64,000 bases of DNA, from positions 22,856,908-22,920,907 of the forward strand of contig OW387134.1 of the NCBI GenBank assembly GCA_936440205.1. The letters are read 5' to 3'. Under the pieces are notes generated by a model that saw nothing but the letters and a program-made list of their open reading frames with translations, was not told the DNA's origin and ran no database searches. Shown here piece after piece: positions 58,476 through 64,000 of the stretch. The translations under genes were made by a program, and so were the position numbers. Origin of the DNA: Lepidonotus clava (lineage: Eukaryota; Annelida; Polychaeta; Phyllodocida; Polynoidae). The number at the start of each line of letters is the position of its first letter. Within the stretch, counting starts at the first letter, position 1.

Positions 58476-61400
58476 ATGTACCACTACATCGATGTTATGG
58501 TGTGTCTAAGCAATATAGACCAGCCTACGGTAATGTCCACTGCCCGTGCACGGGAGGTGGTGTCAGCATGCAACCGTGGACAGGCGAGGATGCAGGCAGT
58601 GGCCGACCTGCTACTTTTGACCAGCGACTCACGTCCTGTGACAACAGAGAGTCTCTCCTTCTTTGGAGAGTCTTATCCAAAATGCAGAGAGACTATCATT
58701 ACCAGAACAAAAGGCCTCCTGGTTCTCACGGGGAAAATACATGATCAGCTTCACAGCGTTACGGCCAAGTGGCATGACGTATGTGTTTGTGTTCAAGATA
58801 TTTGTGAACTTGTTGTTGGGTTGACTGAATGTTCTGCTCACGCTGCCTATCTAGTTGCAGTTAACAAAAGCCAGTGCGTGATTGCTGTAGCTGGTATTGT
58901 AGATCAATACAAAATATGCCGGGCGAATGTGGAAATTGACTTGTGTTGCAAGCAAGTGCAGCAAGCAACATGTGAAGAATTGAATCCACCCGTTCTCGTC
59001 CAGATATGCTCAGACATCAATAAGAATTTGACTATACTGACTGAATGCTGTAAAAATGCCAGCGAAAAAACGGATGATATCAACAATCAAGATCAGTTCA
59101 AACTCTGTATCAAAAGTTTTACCTCATGTGCTAGTTGTTTGTTGTCCAGTATTAAATGCTTTAAAGCTCAACCAACAGAAATACATCTTCAACGGTGTAT
59201 TGCATTTTGCGAACCCCTACGTCATTCAACGCAAGCCACAGTCAACTTTGCTACAGAAGAACAATTTATAGGAAAAGCTGCTATTCTCACACAAGAAGCC
59301 AAAGAAGCAAAGAAGTCTGTGCTAGGTAAGTGATGAATGCAATTTATACCATAAGCCTAAAGCCCGGGCCATACCAACTGAACTCAACTCAACGGTCGAG
59401 TTGAGTGGAGTCGGTCCCACTCGCAGAGAGTGACCAGGGGAGTTAAAGCCAAACCTACAGCAGTTGAGTTGAGTCCTGCATGTTGAGATGTACAACTGGA
59501 TAGTCAGGTCATAGGGGGTGTGCTGTAGTAGATAGAAGCATATACTATAGGCCCGTATACTGGCTCTGCTATACTATGGGGGCTGGCGAGGTTCTTAAAG
59601 TGGAACTTTTGCTCATAATTTCAACTTAAAAAGGGGTGAGGCGCCGTGCACCAATTGGAAAGGGGTGTGCACTAAGTGGAACTTTCAAACATATACTCTA
59701 TTTCTATTTTTTTTAGATTTTTAGATTTCTTTTTGTAAGAAAGGTGGAACTTCTTGAAAAGATTTCTTTGTGGGCGGCCGGGCGCCCCCCCCCCCCCGCC
59801 CCTCTGTATTAGGGCCTGTATATAGCCTTCAGCTACGACAGTTGAGTTGTACTCTATGGGCATAGAGTATATATCTGTATGGGGTTATGTGGTCAGGATA
59901 CGTCTGCAGGTATGAGGGTGTTAACTTAGATCTATAAAGAGACAGGTTTAGAGGGGAGCGCATGGGGCGGCCCGTCCGCCCACTCTTTGGGGCCAAATAT
60001 CAACTTTTCTAACGTTAAATTCAAACCCCCAGATGGAGTGCAGAAAAATATTACATTAGGGCGCCCCCCCCCCCCCCCCCCCCCCACTTTTTTTTGTTTT
60101 CTTTTAAATTTCTGAATTCGTCCGCTATGTATACGGTTTAGGGAAATAGGAATTATAGGTATACAATAGGATATGGGGCAGAGATGTGGGGATATGTGTC
60201 AGAAGGTATGAGTAATTCTGAAGTTCGAGTATCCTCCTGGATATGTCCGTGGTACGTCTGTCCAGCTACATCTCCACCGACAGGATGGAAGCTCCAGCAG
60301 GGGATATGACTCTGAAGTTCCCGCCAAGAGATTTCATGCCACTAGATCACCTGTCCTGTCAAACCACTATGGGGATGTGAGCAGTTCTATGTTCGGAGTT
60401 CCCGACCGGGCATTGTATACCGATATAAGTCCTACCTTGTTAACACAGCTGGCATGATGACATTTTCTGCAGTGTGATGTCTGGAGTTCCAGCCCCATTT
60501 TATGTAGACCAGTGGCGGATCCAGAGGGGGACAAATTTCCGGAAAATTTAGCTTCTTTTTTTTCACGGAAGATTTAGCTTTTTTTAATGTAAAATTCGAC
60601 TCAAAAGTCATTAAAGGAAAAAAATGTCAATAGCACATCCCCCCCCCCCCCGCCCCCTTTTCAAAATCCTGGATCCGCCAGTGTAGGCTGAACGCCAGTT
60701 TGTGGGTTTAGTTACGGGTAATGGAGTGTGAGGATGTAATGATTTAAAGATATGTGTATAGGATGTCTGGACTTCTGTACAGTAATGATAGTCTGTGCAG
60801 CCATTATTGTAGACTGTATATGGATGGGCATGATGGTATTGGAAGGAGGGTAGGGAAGTAATTGAGGGTAGGGAGAATTGGAAAACGGCATATCATAGGG
60901 GTCTCAATTCATCCAATCAGATGAGTCGGAACCACAATGTTTTGACAGAAACTTGATTAGAGACCATTCTAAATGATTTGATGACATGAGGCCACCATTA
61001 AAAACAAATCTCATTTCCGGTCCAGCGGGTGGTGTAAAAAAAAAGTGACCCAGGCGGCCAGGATTTTTTTTCCCACATTTCTTTTTGGGGTTGTTTAGAA
61101 TATAACAAAATTTTGATATTTTTTTCTTTTTGAAAAATGAAAAATATTCTTCTCATCCGGGCTAGAAATGTTCACCCTGTCGGCCTACCGGAAACAGATT
61201 TTTTTTAGGACAGCCTGAAAGAGAAAAGAGGAGTGGTATTCAGATAAGTCTTTCTATGAATGATCATATGCTGCAGTATTGGGGATTGGAAAAACGACTT
61301 CAGTACAGTTTGTTCTGAAGACCGTCAAAAGTCGAAACATGTCAGTTCAATAAAGTTTTCTCAAACCTGTCACAAACTCAACTCTTCATGTTACTTTGGG

Positions 61401-64000
61401 AAAGTTCTATCTTACTCGAGTTTGTCCAGAATTACCCTTCCAAAAGATATTGCATTCTTTTATTGGTCGTGTCGCGTAAGGTCTTGTATGGTTTCCAAAG
61501 TCTAATGGTGAGTTTTAATATTGACCACTGTCTTTTTTTCCTTCACTGGTTGAGGTTTTGCAGCATGTTTGTATAGATTATTGACAGTAATGCAGGAACC
61601 AGCTTCAGCAAATTTTGCTCAATGACAGGTTTGACATCCGAGTTGTATAAGCCTCTATGGGAGGCAAGTCCTAAAAATAGTAGAGTTTTGCAAGCTAGGT
61701 CCATTTGCTTGGATATCCAATTCTCCCAACCACGGATAGCTATTTTCCTGAGTTTTACCTGCAGGTTAGCCTAAAACAGGGTGCATGCTGGGTAATATGT
61801 CGACAAGATCCAAGGCTTTAGCATAGGAATTTTTATGAATTGTATCATTGTTTGTAGATTAATATTGTGAAAAACTATTCATCATTATTTTTTAAATCAG
61901 TATCCATATCCACTAATATTTCCTTAGTAGTTTGACAATTCATTCATTGTAGACAGATATATGACAATTATTTGTTTATTTTTTATAGTTTTTCCACAGA
62001 TTTTGTCGACAAAATCAGTCAAAATTAGCCTGCAGGTGCTTAAAATACTGTAAATCAGCTATCCGTGGTAGGGAGAATTCTATCAACATTGAACTCTATT
62101 GGGAAGAGGTAGTGAGAAGTTTTAGGCTTGTGATAGGTCTGGTAGTTGTTGAAATGGGTCTTAGTCAGCTTCGCCTATATCCCTACTAGGGCTGTTGCAT
62201 GGGGGTAAGAGGGTAAAGCAGTGAAGTGGTGGGTCAGGTGGGTTTTCAAGATGAGTTGTCAACTTGGGTTGTCAAGATAGGTTGTCAACTTGGGTTGTCA
62301 AGGTGGGTTGTAAACTTGGGGGGTCAAGATGGGTTGTCAAGGTTGGTTGTCAAGGTGGGTTGTCAACTTGGCTTGTCAAGATGGCTTGTCAACTTGGCTT
62401 GTCATTGTGAGTTGTCAACTCAAGTTGACAATGTAGGTTATTGAGGTGGGTTGTCAACTTGTGTTTTCGGGGGGCTGTCAATGTGGGTTGTCAATGTGGG
62501 TTGTCAGGGTGGGTTGAGTGAGTGAGTAGTGGATGCTTTATGCCATTTCAACAACCAAGGTCATATTCATGGCGAAAACAGGCTGGGACAAATTCTGTCT
62601 TTGGTGATCGTATCTATGAGATGAAGGTGACAGGGCAGGCAAACAGCAGGGGATCAAAACCTGCAAATCATTTTTGCTGTACTTCATCCCTTAGTGAACC
62701 AAACACCAACCCGGAATTGAACCAATAAACTACTTGGTCAGTGCTGGATCCCCCCTATCAGCGCCTTATACGATCAGCATGCCATGCAGGGGCTACTGGG
62801 GGCCTATATTCTTACCCCGGAACCCCCACGGGGTCAAGGTGGGTTGTCAACTTTGGTTGTCAGGGTGGGTTGTCAAGTTGGCATGTCAAGTTGGCTTGTC
62901 AGCTTGGGTTGTCAAGGTGGGCTCATAAGGTCTCCCAAGGTCTCATGAGGTCTCACACCGTCTTACTAGTCTCATAAGGTCTCCTCAGGATGTTTAATAT
63001 TCTCTGAATGTGACAGAATTGAAAAAAATATTTAAAATTGAAAAATAAAGTATAATTGTTTTCATTTTAAAAGATTGTAATTCCTGTACCACATATTTCA
63101 GGTTTCATAAATGGCTGCCATCCTTAATTAATGAAAGTACTGATCAGTGGCTAATAGTGACTAAAAACAATACCCAATTACAAAATACCTGTAAACCCTC
63201 TGGCGATTCTCCCATAGATGGGATGATTTGAGAGCTTTTATTTGTTTTATTCAAAGAAATTATTTTTTCTTTAAATTTAAATTTTGAATGTGGAGATGAA
63301 AGTTTGAGTGACCCCTCCTATCCAGTAATCTTGCTTCATGCGGTGATGGTATTTTCGATATAATTATAAGTTCCTAATTGAATGCTATATGTTTGAGGAA
63401 ACTCCAGATCAACATATCTATCACTGACAAGAAAAGATTATTTTTTGCAATATCAAGATTTACAGGTGATAGTATTATATCATCCGACTCCAAGTATGTT
63501 ATACGGTGGTTAAAAAAGACTAACACCCGTACATGTAAAGTGCATGGCCATGTTTTGATATTATCCGACCTTTAGGAACGTCCGAAACTCATATAGCTTT
63601 TTTAGATGTTACACGCAGATGGAAGGTTAGGAGAGCACGGTAGCACAGAACGCCCACTTGTTTATTCCCCTATAAACATGTTGATATCTAAATGGTTTAA
63701 GTCGTTTGGTTCCTTGTTTTTATGTTGCTGCCGTACACTAGACAAACATTCAACTCCTTTGTATTTTGACTATTCTATATTTTGTATTTCTCTTTTTTTT
63801 ATTCTTCCGTGTTTATAATGCAACCTACCTGGCACTTTCTAAATGTTTTAAACGCAGCTATTTTTGGATAGCGGGATGTTAATGTGAGGTAGAAATAGTA
63901 GAATTAGAGATAAGTTAAGATACCCAAAGCAGTATATACTTTAATAGTTATAATCATATCATTGCAGGATCCTGTCTCAGCATCGTCGCGTCCTGTGTAC
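58476..64000 (+). CDS. TLNRD1: Talin rod domain-containing protein 1 (TLNRD1/MESDC1), partial at right edge
   Basis: TLNRD1 is a small protein made of talin-rod-like helical bundles; the vertebrate protein dimerises and bundles F-actin. Exon 1 is 58476-59325 (283 codons plus one base). Exon 2 begins at 63968 after TTGCAG, and the phase-1 junction restores SVLG-SCLSIVASCV, which aligns with vertebrate AILGGAMSVVSACV. Strong matches include RMQAVADLLLLTSDSRPV, TKGLLVLTGKIHDQL, GLTECSAHAAYL, FKLCIKSFTSCASCL and FATEEQFIGKAA. An in-frame TAG nine bases upstream and no intervening acceptor support the ATG at 58476; Met20 (MSTARAREVVSAC) is a possible later start. The first bundle, the inserted bundle and the return to the first bundle all lie in exon 1. 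The C-terminal helices are outside the window. Confidence 0.93.
59600..60110. mobile_element. Two degenerate poly-C element remnants
   Basis: Two segments (about 59630-59815 and 59950-60110) end in long C tracts preceded by GGGCGCC- or GGGCGCCC-type text and share a T-rich interior. They look like decayed relatives of the GGCGGATCC family seen at 60.5 kb. Their terminal repeats are not clear. Confidence 0.3.
60510..60683. mobile_element. MITE with CAGTGGCGGATCCAG ends
   Basis: The 174-bp element has inverted ends CAGTGGCGGATCCAG (60510-60524) and CTGGATCCGCCAGTG (60669-60683, one mismatch). It contains a poly-C tract (from about 60639). CAGTG ends suggest hAT. No convincing target duplication was seen. 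Confidence 0.7.
61719..62079. mobile_element. 361-bp inverted-repeat element (MITE)
   Basis: CTCCCAACCACGGATAGCT near 61723 and its near-exact complement AGCTATCCGTGGTAGGGAG (from 62057) form terminal inverted repeats of about 23 bases with one mismatch. A second inner pair around CCTGCAGG adds to the symmetry. There is no coding capacity; the superfamily is unknown. It lies in the TLNRD1 intron. Confidence 0.65.
62226..62925 (+). repeat. GGTTGTCAA(C/G)TTGG minisatellite, split
   Basis: About 10-base units alternating GGGTTGTCAACTT and GGGTTGTCAAGAT fill 62226-62515 and 62833-62925. The intervening 300 bases are dispersed repeat C. Frames reading WVVK/GCQLGLS through it are artefacts of the repeat. 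Confidence 0.85.
62530..62832 (+). repeat. Dispersed repeat copy C, inserted in a minisatellite
   Basis: CAACAACCAAGGTCATATTC and GTGATCGTATCTATGAGA match the head and mid-section of copies A and B. A CCCCGGAACCCCCACGGGG end follows. The flanks on both sides are the same GGTTGTCAA minisatellite, so this is an insertion. Confidence 0.55.

Larger units (their letters stand above)
59326..63967 (+). other. TLNRD1 intron 1, repeat-rich
   Basis: This intron of about 4.6 kb has no recognisable gene. It holds GGCGGATCC-family element remnants (59.6-60.7 kb) with poly-C tracts, a 361-bp inverted-repeat element (61719-62079), and a GGTTGTCAA minisatellite (62226-62925) split by an inserted repeat. It ends with the TTGCAG acceptor at 63967. 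The stretches 60690-61718 and 62930-63960 show nothing I can identify. Confidence 0.8.

Noticed and set aside
62226-62928. Open frames reading WVVKVGCQLGLS repeats
   Set aside because: Produced by the GGTTGTCAA minisatellite; the repeat unit drifts in length and frame.
63378-63575. 65-codon plus-strand frame near the right edge
   Set aside because: Lies inside the TLNRD1 intron with no family match; too short to support.
1-64000. CRISPR arrays, bacterial operons, tRNA or rRNA genes
   Set aside because: Spliced animal genes throughout; the tandem repeats lack spacers of CRISPR type, and no tRNA or rRNA signature was seen.

Overview
The window is a stretch of an intron-rich, AT-rich animal nuclear genome. 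It carries spliced genes with GT-AG introns, MITE-like inverted-repeat elements, LINE, Penelope-like and LTR debris, and many simple and tandem repeats. There is no operon structure and no CRISPR array, and no tRNA or rRNA gene was recognised. The gene set, the long repeat-filled introns and the transposon types suggest a marine invertebrate (mollusc or other lophotrochozoan, or an invertebrate deuterostome such as amphioxus). The species cannot be fixed from sequence reading alone.

Five protein genes can be assembled by hand with phase-consistent exons. (1) A VPS13A/C-type lipid-transfer protein lies on the minus strand. Its first 25 coding exons (936 codons) run from the start codon at 41482 to 503 and the gene continues past the left edge. 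(2) A gamma-glutamylaminecyclotransferase (GGACT) gene on the plus strand (29051-30025) is nested inside the 17.5-kb first intron of VPS13. (3) An FBXO28-type F-box gene lies on the plus strand (43955-46908, five exons). (4) A GA-binding protein beta subunit (GABPB) gene lies on the minus strand (50724-54486, nine coding exons plus a predicted untranslated first exon near 57.7 kb). (5) A talin rod domain-containing protein 1 (TLNRD1/MESDC1) gene lies on the plus strand (58476 to past the right edge). Its second exon begins at 63968.

Layout: 1-41.5 kb is VPS13. 41.5-44 kb is the divergent VPS13/FBXO28 promoter zone. 46.9-50.7 kb is the convergent gap between FBXO28 and GABPB, which holds a TA microsatellite and no recognisable gene. 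54.5-57.7 kb is probably the non-coding first intron of GABPB and holds a tail-type repeat, an LTR fragment and a TTAA-flanked MITE. 57.5-58.5 kb is a divergent GABPB/TLNRD1 promoter with ETS-, YY1-, NRF1- and CGCG-type motifs. 59.3-64 kb is the TLNRD1 intron, which holds MITEs, poly-C tracts and a split minisatellite.

The genes do not form a pathway: lipid transfer at membrane contact sites, degradation of transglutaminase crosslinks, ubiquitin ligase adaptor, ETS co-activator, actin-bundling protein. In human, VPS13C, GABPB1 and TLNRD1 all lie on chromosome 15q, so the order seen here may be a piece of old animal linkage. The more unusual observations are a canonical FFAT motif split across an exon junction in VPS13, two phase-compatible alternative first exons for FBXO28, ETS sites in the predicted promoter of the ETS partner GABPB, an inverted pair of minisatellites, a 33-bp perfect palindrome, and a dense LTR-like promoter unit beside a GC-rich island in a VPS13 intron. 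I found no wholly new multi-gene system.
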